Assembly: GCA_003559855.1 (NCBI GenBank)
Contig: PWJZ01000101.1
Location: 1-34,059 of the forward strand
Direction: 5' to 3'
Source: Bacteroidales bacterium
GTDB taxonomy: Bacteria > Bacteroidota > Bacteroidia > Bacteroidales > UBA7960
Length of the DNA: 34,059 nt
This document shows positions 14,910 through 24,668 of this stretch, piece by piece; the stretch's first letter is position 1; every line of letters begins with the position of its first letter. Under the pieces are notes generated by a model. The model did not search any database. It was not told the origin of the DNA and was given only the letters and a program-made list of their open reading frames with translations. The position numbers and the translations under genes were made by a program.

Positions 14910-16898
14910 TCAAAAACTTTTGATAAGCTTTTCGTAATGATAATTGCCTTTCTTATCTGATACGCTTATTATATATAATCCGCTGCTCCAGCAGCTGCTT
15001 TCTATTTTTGTACCTGATGGGGAAATTGTTTCGCCATAAACTTTTTGTCCTTTATTATTGAAAATATTAATATAATAATATTCCCCGCTTTCTTCAATGC
15101 CGTCAACTTTTACATAAATATGAGTTGTAAAGGGGTTAGGATAAACCGATAATGCAGGCGGCTTCAATTCACCGGGAACTGCGGCTTCCGATTCATATTC
15201 CTTAAAAAGCCATCCGCGCGGGTCAAAAACTATTTTGGAAATTTCGTAAGGATAATAAAATGAGAAACTTTGATCTTTTTCCGACTGGAATAACCTGAAG
15301 ATGCTGTCTTTATCATTACTTATTAACTTAAACTCGGCAGATGTTTTAAAAAATAGGGAATTTTCAGCCGAACCCTGCTGGTTCATGATAATGAATACCG
15401 AATCTTTTTCCTGGTACCATTTGATATTAAACCGGGGATGACCTTCACCGTAATACCATTGTTCAAAGAACCATTCCCAGTTTTGTGCCGTCAGGTCATC
15501 AACCACTTCCCTGAAATCATCGCCGGTTGCAACGCTGTCTTTAAACCTGTCCTGAAATTCTCTGAATATATCAAAAAATAATTCATCATTATTAATTTCG
15601 AATCTGAGCAGATGCAGAATTGATGAGCCTTTTCGGTATGAAAGGCGTCCGTTGAAGATCCGCCAGACATCGGTTGTTTCAGAGATTGGAATATATACGC
15701 TGCCATCAGGTTTGCTTATAACCGAATTATGTGTGTTTTTCATCCAGTTGTCGGCATCAGCCTGCCCTTCAAGATGCTGAATTGCCAGGTATTCACTGTA
15801 TGTAGCAAATCCTTCATTTATCCAGATATCGTTCCATGTGGCACAGGTAACGTTGTTGCCAAACCAATGGTGCGCAAGTTCATGACTTGTCAGATTATAA
15901 CCAAATGAGCTCATGGTAGAAATGGTCTGATGCTCCATACCTCCTCCCATAGGCGCCATGGCATGACCATATTTTTCGGTCGAAAAAGGATAATCACCAT
16001 ACAATTGCGAAAAAAGTTCCATGAAGTATTTTGTACGGTCAATGCCTACCTGGTGTGTCGGCAACACATCAGGATGGTCATATACAAAATTTTGCACAAA
16101 CACCGAATCACCCGGACTGCTCAAAGGCGCATAAAAATTATACTCCTTGTATTTAGTAACGGCTAATGAAATAAGATAGTAAGCTATCGGATAATTTGAT
16201 TTCCATTCGTAACGTACTTTATTATCCGGCAACTGGACGATATTTTTCAGCAATCCGTTTGACGCAGTCATATATTGCTGTGATGTGGTAATGAACACAT
16301 GAACACTGTCAGCCTTATCTTCAAGAACTTGTTTGCATGGCCACCACTGACGGGCATTAACAGGCTCGGATAATGTCCACATTACCGGATCACCGTAAGG
16401 AGTTGTTCCGGTATGCATGCCCGAAAAAAAACCGTCCGAAACAGGAGAACCCGAGTAGATTATTTGAACCTTGAAATATGCTCCTTCCTGAAACGGCTCA
16501 TCCGGATAAATATGTATCTCATTTCCCGTATGATCAAAATTGCATAATTCATTATTAACCAACACTTCATCAACATTCATATTATGCTTTAACTCAAGAA
16601 CAAGTGTGTCCAGTGATTGAGAGCTTACTTCCGCTTTAATTGTTACCATGCCGTCAATAAATTGATTATTCGGCTCAACATGAACATCAAGCTTATAAAA
16701 ACTTACATCGTATTTGTGAAGCAAGGGGTTTTGTTCATAGGTGCCTGACCTGCCGCCTGAACAATTAGCGCTAAAATCAAAAAGATGAGCCTTGCAATGC
16801 CCATGATAATCAACATCTTTGGTAAACCAAGGCTGTGAAAAAGTTCTGGTTGTAAATAAAAAAACTGTTAATAACAAAAACAGGCCTGGCTTATGCAT
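14910..16898 (-). CDS. Secreted M1-family zinc aminopeptidase with type IX secretion C-terminal domain
   Basis: 662 aa from the ATG at 16898, which opens a signal peptide (MHKPGLFLLLTVFLFTTRTFSQ). A TTG further upstream (16928) is less likely. The N-terminal beta domain is followed by the exopeptidase motif GGMEHQ (GAMEN equivalent) and the zinc site HELAHHW-(N)-NEGFATYSEYL: H339, E340, H343 and E362 with the M1 spacing of 18 residues. The protein ends in a type A T9SS sorting domain: LSVYPNPFTTHIYVKVDG, then INIFNNKGQKVYGETIS, SGLYIISVSDKKG and YHYEKLIKS. It is therefore exported by Sec, then secreted or surface-anchored by the type IX system, and probably takes part in extracellular peptide use. 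It stands alone on the minus strand between plus-strand genes. Confidence 0.92.
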   Translation of the reverse strand: MHKPGLFLLLTVFLFTTRTFSQPWFTKDVDYHGHCKAHLFDFSANCSGGRSGTYEQNPLLHKYDVSFYKLDVHVEPNNQFIDGMVTIKAEVSSQSLDTLVLELKHNMNVDEVLVNNELCNFDHTGNEIHIYPDEPFQEGAYFKVQIIYSGSPVSDGFFSGMHTGTTPYGDPVMWTLSEPVNARQWWPCKQVLEDKADSVHVFITTSQQYMTASNGLLKNIVQLPDNKVRYEWKSNYPIAYYLISLAVTKYKEYNFYAPLSSPGDSVFVQNFVYDHPDVLPTHQVGIDRTKYFMELFSQLYGDYPFSTEKYGHAMAPMGGGMEHQTISTMSSFGYNLTSHELAHHWFGNNVTCATWNDIWINEGFATYSEYLAIQHLEGQADADNWMKNTHNSVISKPDGSVYIPISETTDVWRIFNGRLSYRKGSSILHLLRFEINNDELFFDIFREFQDRFKDSVATGDDFREVVDDLTAQNWEWFFEQWYYGEGHPRFNIKWYQEKDSVFIIMNQQGSAENSLFFKTSAEFKLISNDKDSIFRLFQSEKDQSFSFYYPYEISKIVFDPRGWLFKEYESEAAVPGELKPPALSVYPNPFTTHIYVKVDGIEESGEYYYINIFNNKGQKVYGETISPSGTKIESSCWSSGLYIISVSDKKGNYHYEKLIKSF

Positions 16899-17160
16899 TG
16901 TTTTTTTGATGTTTATTAATAACGTCAATATTTATTAGCTCATCAATAATTACTATTAAAATATCAACACCTATGCTTTTTCAATAAACAAAGATGTTAT
17001 TTTTCTTTTAAAGAATCCAGAAAAATTAGAAAAATTTTCTCATTATTAATGACCCGGAAATTGTGGAAATGAAAATTTTTTTCGAGCCTGTAATTTGAGG
17101 TTAATTTTTTGGACATGTATGGATTAATTTTTGCAAATTTGCATCAAAACAAACAATTCA

Positions 17161-18657
17161 GTGCTGAATCCAATAAAACGACTTGCCGGTCAAACTGCTA
17201 TTTACGGCACAAGCAGTATAATAGGGCGATTGCTCAATTATCTTCTTGTACCGATCTATACCCGCGTATTTGTAACCCAGGAATTTGGTACTTTCATAGA
17301 GATGTATTCTTACGTGGCATTCATGATAGTAATCCTGACTTATGGAATGGAGACGGCTTTTTTTCGTTATGCTGAAAAGGAAAGAGAGATAAAAGACACG
17401 GTATATAGTACATCCTTTATTTCTTTACTTTTAACTTCGTTGTTTTTTATAATATTGGTATTTTCCAACAGCGATCATCTGGCAACGCTTGTACGTTATC
17501 CTCAAAACCCTGAATATATAAGATGGCTTGCTGCTATAGTAGGGCTCGATGCCTTAAGCTCTATCCCATTTGCCAAATTACGCGCCGAGAATAAAGCCGT
17601 AAGATTTGCCACAATCAAACTACTTAATATTGGGATAAACATCACTCTGAATCTTTTTTTCATTGTTTTTTGTCCATGGGTTTTAAAAAATGATTACGCG
17701 GTATTATCAGGTATTATCAGCCCGGTTTATGACCCACAAATAGGAGTAGGTTATATTTTTATCTCGAACCTCATCGCCAGTATTGCAACAGTAATATTAT
17801 TGTTGCCACAGATAATATCAGCCAACTGGCGTTTCGATATGGTTTTGTGGCGTCGAATGATCATCTATGCCTTACCGCTCTTGCTTGGCGGGTTGGCAGG
17901 AGTTGCAAATGAAGCACTTGATAAACTGTTGCTTAAATATATGCTGCCCCAGGATATAGCTATGTCGCAAGTAGGTATATATGGCGCATGTTATAAGATC
18001 TCAATAATGATGACAATATTTATACAAGCATTCCGGTTTGCAGCCGAGCCCTTTTTCTTTTCTCAGGCACGGGAGAAAAATGCCAGAGAATTGTACGGTG
18101 AAGTAATGAAATATTTCGTGATTATTTGCCTGATCATTTTCCTCTCGATCATGCTTTTCATAAATATTGTGCAACACTTCATAGGCGAAGAGTTCCGCGA
18201 AGGATTGATAGTAGTGCCGATATTGCTGCTGGCAAATATGTTCCTCGGAATCTATTTCAACCTTTCAATATGGTACAAAATTACCGGCAGAACACATTAC
18301 GGAGCTGTTTTTGCCATGGTGGGCGCCATGATAACACTCCTGCTTAATATCTGGTGGATCCCTATATTCGGCTATGTAGGCTCGGCATGGGCTACATTGA
18401 TTTGCTATTTTTCCATGACCATGCTGTCATATTTTACAGGAAGAAAATATTACCCGGTAAAATATGATGTGCTTAGAATATTGGCATATATCATTTTTGG
18501 AATAGCAATATATTTATTAAGCACACTGATCATTGAATTTATTCCACTGCCCTACTATTATATAAACATCCCTCTCCTGGTCATTTTTCTTATTGTAATA
18601 ATTTCCAGCGATAAATCACTTAAAACATCTTTGCTTCAAAGGATAAGAAAATACTGA
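17161..18657 (+). CDS. Wzx-like oligosaccharide flippase (MATE-type polysaccharide exporter)
   Basis: 498 aa from GTG 17161, giving (M)LNPIKRLAGQTAIYGTSSII. This is the usual start pattern for Bacteroidota flippases. An upstream TTG (17131) falls over a TGCAAATTTGCA palindrome and possible promoter bases, so it is less likely. The sequence is almost wholly hydrophobic, with about 12-14 membrane helices of the MOP/MATE superfamily (RLLNYLLVPIYTRVFVTQEFG, then later LLLGGLAGVANEALDKLLLK and IYFNLSIWYKITGRTHYG). It would flip undecaprenyl-linked sugar repeat units to the periplasm, which fits the wecA/wzc/wza genes on the other side of metG. Substrate unknown. Confidence 0.85.
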   Translation: MLNPIKRLAGQTAIYGTSSIIGRLLNYLLVPIYTRVFVTQEFGTFIEMYSYVAFMIVILTYGMETAFFRYAEKEREIKDTVYSTSFISLLLTSLFFIILVFSNSDHLATLVRYPQNPEYIRWLAAIVGLDALSSIPFAKLRAENKAVRFATIKLLNIGINITLNLFFIVFCPWVLKNDYAVLSGIISPVYDPQIGVGYIFISNLIASIATVILLLPQIISANWRFDMVLWRRMIIYALPLLLGGLAGVANEALDKLLLKYMLPQDIAMSQVGIYGACYKISIMMTIFIQAFRFAAEPFFFSQAREKNARELYGEVMKYFVIICLIIFLSIMLFINIVQHFIGEEFREGLIVVPILLLANMFLGIYFNLSIWYKITGRTHYGAVFAMVGAMITLLLNIWWIPIFGYVGSAWATLICYFSMTMLSYFTGRKYYPVKYDVLRILAYIIFGIAIYLLSTLIIEFIPLPYYYINIPLLVIFLIVIISSDKSLKTSLLQRIRKY

Positions 18658-18694
18658 TCAAAAACCGGTATCACAACAGCCTTTTATCAAATAC

Positions 18695-18725
18695 TTTGCA
18701 GTTTAAATCAAAATTTGTATATTTG
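18695..18725 (+). promoter_or_regulatory. Bacteroidota promoter of the KamA-family gene
   Basis: TTTG (18695-18698), exactly 19 nt, then TATATTTG (18718-18725): a full match to TTTG-N19-TAnnTTTG. It lies about 75 nt upstream of the ATG at 18800 and is the cleanest promoter in the window. Confidence 0.75.
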
Positions 18726-18799
18726 AAGATTAGAGGAAAATTTTCTGAAAAACTATAATTGAATTTGAAAAATGAATCATAATAAAACCGATTATCATT

Positions 18800-20992
18800 A
18801 TGTTGAAGAACGAAGCAAAGACGATTGATAAAACAGCAATTTCGAAAAGGAGTCAAGAGTTATTGGAAAAATTATTTCAGGAGAATCCTGAATTGGAAGA
18901 GATTGTGGCAAAATCAGAGTCTGATGAGGAGATGAAGTCCGGATTACGGGACTGGGTAATGATTTATCTTGATACCAGGCCGGATGCTTTAAAATATTAC
19001 AAATTTGAGACTCAAGGTCGGCATGCAATGGAAAAGTTGTCATGGCAAGATTTTGCTGCAATACGGATATTGGATTATATTGATAACGCCGGTAAAGAAT
19101 TTGAAGATCTGAACTTGCGAGGCGAGAAAATTACAAATGATCCTTTCAGGCTTTTGTGGATGGCTGCTATTGAGCAAACAGGAGATGCTACCCCGGAGTT
19201 TATGGAAGACATGATGTATCTGTTCAGACAGCTAAGCGGTTTCCATAAAAAGACTGAAGCAGATATGAAAAAAATCGAAAAATGGATGGATACGTGCCCT
19301 TCCGGTCTTGAGGAAGAAATTGTTAAGATGCGTAAAAATAATAAAGAACGTATAATAAAAATCCTCGCCGATAAGATTGATAAAAAAGAAATAAAAAGTT
19401 CGGAGTTTAAATTTCCTGAAACTATTAGTGATGAGAAAAAAGTTTCTTTGGTTCATGAATGGTGGAACGATGAAAGGTTTCATTTGCGTTTTGCCGTGCG
19501 CAACCCTGATTTGTTAAACGAGTTGCTGGATTATACTATTGATGATGAAACAATGGATCTGCTGCATAAAGCAGAGAAGATTGGCATACCTTTTTTCGTT
19601 AATCCCTATTATCTTTCCCTTTTGAATGTTCATGCACCTGAATTTGCAAAGGGTAAGGATCTGGCGATACGATACTATGTGTTTTATTCAAAACAATTGA
19701 TTGAAGAGTATGGTAATATAGTTGCCTGGGAAAAAGAAGATGAGGTTGAACCGGGCATTCCAAATGCTGCCGGATGGATATTGCCAACTAAAACCAACGT
19801 TCACAGGCGTTACCCCGAAGTAGCCATTCTTATTCCGGATACTGTTGGCAGGGCCTGTGGTGGCCTTTGCGCATCATGCCAGAGAATGTATGACTTCCAG
19901 AGAGGTAACTTGAACTTTAACCTCAAAGAGCTTGAACCTGACCATCTATGGGGCGAGAAGCTAAAACAAATTATGAGATATTGGGAAGAAGATTCTCAGT
20001 TGCGTGATATTCTGATCACCGGTGGCGATGCGCTGATGAACTCAGACGAATCACTTAAGCAAATACTTGATAGTGTTTATGAGGTGGCTCTCAAAAAAAA
20101 TAAAGCCAATGAAAACCGTAAAGATGGGGAAAAGTATGCCGAAATGTTGCGTGTCAGACTTGGTACAAGATTGCCGGCATACTTGCCACAGCGTATTACA
20201 AAAAATTTGACAAACATTCTTGCTGAGTTTAAAGCTAAGGCATCTGCTGTCGGAATAAAACAGTTTGTCATTCAAACCCACTTCCAGTCACCAATGGAAG
20301 TTACTCCCGAATCAAAGGAAGCTGTCAGGCGAATTACTTCAGCCGGATGGATAATTACGAATCAGCTTGTATTCACAGCAGCAGCTTCAAGAAGAGGACA
20401 TACTGCTAAATTAAGAAAAGTGCTTAATGATATTGGTGTTATACCGTATTATACGTTTTCTGTTAAAGGATACAAAGAAAACAGCTATAAATTTTCTACA
20501 AATGCCAGGGCTGTTCAGGAACAGATGGAAGAAAAAGTTATAGGCATAATCCCTTCGAAATACAAGGAAAGAATAAAAACATTTCCAATTGATGCTGAAA
20601 ATATTGTTGATAAGATTGACTGGTTGCGTAAAGATGCAAATATTCCATTCATGGCAACTGACCGCAACGTGCTTAACTTACCGGCCGTAGGTAAAAGCAT
20701 GACATACAGGGTTATAGGCATAACTCAAGATGGAAGGAGGATCCTTGAATTTGATCATGATCATACCCGTAAACATAGTCCTATAATTGACAAGTTGGGT
20801 AAATTTACCATAGTTGAATCAAAGGCTATAAGAACTTATCTTGATCAAATTAAAGATATGGGTGATGATCCTGTTGAATATGAAAGTATATGGGGTTACT
20901 CAATAAGCGAAACCGAACCCGTAACATCTATTTTTGAATATCCCGGCTATGTTTTTGAGGTTACTGATAAGATAACAAACTTCCAGGATTAG
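18800..20992 (+). CDS. Long KamA-family (lysine 2,3-aminomutase-like) radical SAM protein
   Basis: 730 aa, much longer than classical lysine 2,3-aminomutases (about 420 aa) owing to an N-terminal helical extension of about 200 residues. The radical SAM motif is CGGLCASC (C353, C357, C360), followed by the SAM-binding ILITGGDALM segment, RLGTRLPAYLPQRIT and QTHFQSPMEVTPESKEAVRR, all aligned in order with aminomutases. Where they carry the PLP lysine in PGGGGK, this protein has NLPAVGKS (K632), so PLP binding is possible but not assured. A tail of about 100 residues follows. The amino acid or other substrate cannot be told. It is transcribed alone from a strong promoter, convergent with the FtsX-type permease gene. 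Family call is strong; exact reaction unknown. Confidence 0.88.
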   Translation: MLKNEAKTIDKTAISKRSQELLEKLFQENPELEEIVAKSESDEEMKSGLRDWVMIYLDTRPDALKYYKFETQGRHAMEKLSWQDFAAIRILDYIDNAGKEFEDLNLRGEKITNDPFRLLWMAAIEQTGDATPEFMEDMMYLFRQLSGFHKKTEADMKKIEKWMDTCPSGLEEEIVKMRKNNKERIIKILADKIDKKEIKSSEFKFPETISDEKKVSLVHEWWNDERFHLRFAVRNPDLLNELLDYTIDDETMDLLHKAEKIGIPFFVNPYYLSLLNVHAPEFAKGKDLAIRYYVFYSKQLIEEYGNIVAWEKEDEVEPGIPNAAGWILPTKTNVHRRYPEVAILIPDTVGRACGGLCASCQRMYDFQRGNLNFNLKELEPDHLWGEKLKQIMRYWEEDSQLRDILITGGDALMNSDESLKQILDSVYEVALKKNKANENRKDGEKYAEMLRVRLGTRLPAYLPQRITKNLTNILAEFKAKASAVGIKQFVIQTHFQSPMEVTPESKEAVRRITSAGWIITNQLVFTAAASRRGHTAKLRKVLNDIGVIPYYTFSVKGYKENSYKFSTNARAVQEQMEEKVIGIIPSKYKERIKTFPIDAENIVDKIDWLRKDANIPFMATDRNVLNLPAVGKSMTYRVIGITQDGRRILEFDHDHTRKHSPIIDKLGKFTIVESKAIRTYLDQIKDMGDDPVEYESIWGYSISETEPVTSIFEYPGYVFEVTDKITNFQD

Positions 20993-21045
20993 AAGACCAT
21001 CCAGCAAAGTGTTTTTAATACAAAACATAATTTGATTGTCAGAGA

Positions 21046-23451
21046 TCATTCACACTTTATCGCATCTACAGGATTTGATACGGCCGCTTTTTGGGTGTGG
21101 TAACAGATTGTTGAAATAGCGATAATCAGTATTAAAACTATTGCAATCAGATAATCCCATACCGTTAAACTTATCCTGTAAGCATAATTGTCGAGCCATC
21201 TTTGCATGTAGTAATAACAAGGTAAAGCTGCAATTGCCGATGCTATTAAAATAAGCTTGATAAATTCCTTTTGCAAATTAACAATTACACCGAAAACCGA
21301 ACTGCCCATTATTTTTCTTATCCCGATCTCCTTGCGTTTTCGCTCCACAACAAATGCGGTAAGACCATATAACCCGAGTGAAGATATTATTATACAAAGC
21401 AATGCAAAATAAAAGAAAATTCTGAGACTGTGGGCTTCATTTTGATACATTCTTTGAATCCTGTCGGTAACAAAAACATGAACAAAAGGAGACTGAGTAA
21501 AAAATGAAGACCATTTTTCTTCAATAAAATTAATTGTCTGTTTTACATCATCACTGTTGACTCTTACCATTATCGTTCTGAAGTTTTGAAGGCGCCATAA
21601 ATAAAATGCCGGTTCTATAGGCTCGCGAAGAGAATGATAATTATAATCATCAATTACCCCTATTACCGTAAAATAATCAAGAGTGTCAACAAAACGATTT
21701 ATAAACCTTTTACCAATGGGGTCATCCCAGTTTAACGCTTTTACTGCTGATTTGTTTAATATTACAGCCTGGCTTTGATCAGTTCTGTATTCACTACTAA
21801 AGTTCCTTCCTTCAATAAACGGAACATTCATGTTTGGGAAATAATCTTCGTCAACAAAACCATACCTGACCATCAGCTCCGTTTCAACGGTGTCGGCAAC
21901 AGTAACAGGCCCCTGAGTACCCGAAACTCCGTTATAATTTGAAGCTGCCGTTACACTTTTTATTCCGGGATTTGATTTTAACTCATTTTTAATATTTATG
22001 ATTTTTGATTCGCTGACATTGTTTTCATATATGGGCAAAATAACCACATTATCATAATCAATACCTAAATCTGATCTTTTAATATAATTTACTTGCTGAA
22101 AAATAATGTAGACACTAAAAATAAGAAATACAGCAACCGTAAACTGTGAAACAACCAATATTTTACGCATTATCCCGGCAGATGATCTGCCATCGTTGGC
22201 AGAATTTTTCAACACATCTGCCGGTTGGAATGACGACAGATAAAAGGCAGGATAAGTTCCTGCCAGCAAGCCCACAAAAATTAAAATGCCCAATAAGCCA
22301 ATATTAAAAATCCAGTTTGAAAAAAATGAAACCTGCATATTTGTATCAAGCAAGTTGTTCATTTCGGGTAAAAATATCTCAATCAGAGCAATCGAAATCG
22401 TCAAAGCTATTAACACGACTATCAGGGCTTCGCTAATAAATTGTACAATCAATTTTTTACGGTCAGCTCCGAGAGTCTTTCTTATTCCCACTTCTTTTAT
22501 ACGCTGTGTGCTTTTCGCTGTTGTAAGATTGATAAAGTTCATACAAGCAATAAGAAGTATTAAAACCGCTATCACGCTGAAGATGTACACCGTATTAATG
22601 TCACCTGTGTTGTCATAAATACTAAATCTGATATGCCCCGAGCGCAGATGAATATCTTCGAGAGGTTGTAAATACATTTCAGGACGCGGAACGGTTTCGT
22701 CTAAACCCATGTCTGTGATAAATTGATCAGCCAGCATATGAATACCCTCTTCGGTATTTTCGGGTGTAGCGCCTTCTTTGAGTTTTACATAAGTAGCCAG
22801 CCAATTGGAACCCCAGTTTTTAAGCTCAGGGATTTGCTCTTCAATGGTTGGATATGATATCAATATATCATATTCCAGGTGAGAATTATTGTTTTGATCT
22901 TCCATTATTCCGGTAACCTGATGCAACAGATTGTTATTGCGAAATGTTTTACCCACGGCATCATCAGTACCATAGAATTTTTCAGCCATAGATTTCGACA
23001 ATACAGCCGAATTAGGCTCCTCCAGCACAGCTGAAGGATCTCCACGCAATAGTTTGATATCAAACATCCCAAAAACCGAAGTTTCGGTATAATAAACATC
23101 ATATTCCCGAAAGATCTTATCATCATCAACAATAAATATATGTGCCATGGCAGGCATCATCCTTACCGCATCTTCAACTTCCGGCAGATTTTCTCTTAAA
23201 GCCGGTGTCCATGGGCCACTGGTAATTGCCACATGCTGAACATCAATACCGCTGGGACGCTGTACCCCCACAAGACGGTAAATACGATCCGAATCAGTAA
23301 TATGCTTTTCATAACCAAGCTCGTTTTGAAGAAATAAAAGTATCAGAATGAAGCTCGCCAAACCCGCTGACAAACCCAAAATATTGATAAAAAAGAAAGT
23401 CTTGTTCGCTAACAATACCCTGAATGCCGTTTTGAAAAAGTTTTTCAACAT
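21046..23451 (-). CDS. MacB/FtsX-type ABC transporter permease
   Basis: 801 aa. The architecture is the duplicated Bacteroidota form: TM helix about 20-42 (FFFINILGLSAGLASFILILLFL), a periplasmic MacB_PCD domain to about 280, three helices with VYIFSVIAVLILLIACMNFINLTTAKSTQRIKEVGIRKTLGA-type FtsX sequence, a second TM and periplasmic domain (about 425-670), and a final FtsX block with VVERKRKEIGIRKIMG and the last helices before NPVDAIKCE. These permeases act with a LolD/MacB-like ATPase in lipoprotein, peptide or antibiotic export, or in mechanotransmission. No ATPase gene is adjacent, so its partner must be encoded elsewhere. It has no close neighbour on its strand. Confidence 0.9.
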   Translation of the reverse strand: MLKNFFKTAFRVLLANKTFFFINILGLSAGLASFILILLFLQNELGYEKHITDSDRIYRLVGVQRPSGIDVQHVAITSGPWTPALRENLPEVEDAVRMMPAMAHIFIVDDDKIFREYDVYYTETSVFGMFDIKLLRGDPSAVLEEPNSAVLSKSMAEKFYGTDDAVGKTFRNNNLLHQVTGIMEDQNNNSHLEYDILISYPTIEEQIPELKNWGSNWLATYVKLKEGATPENTEEGIHMLADQFITDMGLDETVPRPEMYLQPLEDIHLRSGHIRFSIYDNTGDINTVYIFSVIAVLILLIACMNFINLTTAKSTQRIKEVGIRKTLGADRKKLIVQFISEALIVVLIALTISIALIEIFLPEMNNLLDTNMQVSFFSNWIFNIGLLGILIFVGLLAGTYPAFYLSSFQPADVLKNSANDGRSSAGIMRKILVVSQFTVAVFLIFSVYIIFQQVNYIKRSDLGIDYDNVVILPIYENNVSESKIINIKNELKSNPGIKSVTAASNYNGVSGTQGPVTVADTVETELMVRYGFVDEDYFPNMNVPFIEGRNFSSEYRTDQSQAVILNKSAVKALNWDDPIGKRFINRFVDTLDYFTVIGVIDDYNYHSLREPIEPAFYLWRLQNFRTIMVRVNSDDVKQTINFIEEKWSSFFTQSPFVHVFVTDRIQRMYQNEAHSLRIFFYFALLCIIISSLGLYGLTAFVVERKRKEIGIRKIMGSSVFGVIVNLQKEFIKLILIASAIAALPCYYYMQRWLDNYAYRISLTVWDYLIAIVLILIIAISTICYHTQKAAVSNPVDAIKCE

Positions 23452-23887
23452 TATATTTTATTTTGAATAATAATAAAGTATCTGCCTGAATATATTAGAT
23501 CGATTTTTGTACCAAATTTGATATTATTTTGAATATTAAGTATTAAGCTTATGATTTACAAAAATGATATCACTGTATTTAAATAATTAATTGTTCCAAA
23601 ATGAACAGTCTTGTCCGATGTTGAACATAATGACAATTATTCGCATAATGTTAAAAAATCCCAAAAAACTGCTAAGGTTTGCAAGGTTTTTATAATTTTG
23701 AACGTTTTATCAAAAAGTGTATTTAAAGAGGATTTTAAAAATTGAAACAGATAAAATAACAAAAAACCGGGTCGCGGCACAAAAATTGATGGTCACACTC
23801 ATTTTAAACCATATTGATATAAAATTAAAAAAGATTGACGAATTTATTGCCACCCTGTTGTAACGAATTGCAAAGCTTTAATCACCC
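23452..23887. other. Divergent intergenic region between permease and tetR
   Basis: 436 nt without a credible ORF. For the plus strand, TAATTTTG at 23693-23700 is a possible -7 box for tetR but would leave a leader of about 180 nt and has a poor -33. For the minus strand, CAAATTTG near 23514-23521 is a one-mismatch -7 candidate about 65 nt upstream of the permease start. No strong palindrome typical of a TetR operator was seen here. Confidence 0.4.
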
Positions 23888-24514
23888 ATGGATATAAATA
23901 ATAGAATCACGGAAACCGCCACGGAGTTGTTTGTAAAACATGGCGTCAGAAGTATTACGATGAATGATATTGCTGCCGAAATTGGAATATCAAAAAAAAC
24001 CCTGTATGAACATTTCCTAAATAAAGATGACCTTCTGGTAAAATGTCTTGATTCTCTGCATGAAACAGCGAAATCAGAAAGGGAAGAGATCTTCAGCAAA
24101 GACGGGTTTACAATTGATTCAATGCTTGAAATAACCAGAAAGTCAGCTGTAAGAATTAATTTGATTAACCCTAATTTTATTACCGACATCAAAAAGTATC
24201 ATCCGCAGATATGGAAAAATAAGCTGAAAAAAATGGAAAACGATACTATCGAATTTAAAGTATGGATGATAAAAGAAGGGATCAAGAAAGGGTTGTTCCG
24301 TCATGACCTTAATGCTGACATTGTTTCCAAATTATTACATGAACAAATCAACCTGCTCATAAATGATGATGCATTCCCGGCCGACAGATTTTCCCGGTCG
24401 GAAGTATTTCAAACTATGATGGGAATTTTTGGCAGAGGTATCGCTTCGGATAAAATGCTAAAGAAATTAAACAAAATTGAAAAATATATGTCAAATAAAA
24501 GCAATAACTTTTGA
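23888..24514 (+). CDS. TetR/AcrR-family transcriptional regulator
   Basis: 208 aa. The N-terminal helix-turn-helix is typical: ITETATELFVKHGVRSITMN, then DIAAEIGISKKTLYEHFLNKDDLL (about 25-50). The C-terminal ligand and dimer region (about 60-208) is helical and variable, without Cys-based metal sites. It lies 154 nt upstream of tolC on the same strand and heads the RND efflux module, the usual place for a local repressor that responds to pump substrates. A CATATTT-TC-AAATATG palindrome between it and tolC is a candidate operator. Confidence 0.9.
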   Translation: MDINNRITETATELFVKHGVRSITMNDIAAEIGISKKTLYEHFLNKDDLLVKCLDSLHETAKSEREEIFSKDGFTIDSMLEITRKSAVRINLINPNFITDIKKYHPQIWKNKLKKMENDTIEFKVWMIKEGIKKGLFRHDLNADIVSKLLHEQINLLINDDAFPADRFSRSEVFQTMMGIFGRGIASDKMLKKLNKIEKYMSNKSNNF

Positions 24515-24554
24515 GCAGCACAAGTGTAAGTCAAAATATTAACAATAGAAATAT

Positions 24555-24570
24555 CATATTTTCAAATATG
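24555..24570 (+). promoter_or_regulatory. Palindrome between tetR and tolC, candidate TetR operator
   Basis: CATATTTTCAAATATG is a perfect 7-bp inverted repeat with a 2-nt centre, 98 nt upstream of the tolC start. No TAnnTTTG box is evident next to it. TetR proteins bind short palindromes of this kind, but AT-rich palindromes also arise by chance at this base composition. Confidence 0.35.
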
Positions 24571-24668
24571 GCTTTTGGATCTGTTTTGGAGATTGCTGTT
24601 CGAATTTCGGGCTTAAAAAAAATCATCGTCATTATATTTCATAAAATTAATCAATAATATTAAATAAA

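Noticed and set aside
16899-16928. TTG start for the M1 aminopeptidase
   Set aside because: The ATG at 16898 starts the signal peptide directly.
17131-17160. TTG start for the flippase
   Set aside because: The GTG at 17161 gives the normal family N-terminus; the added residues overlap a TGCAAATTTGCA palindrome and possible promoter bases.
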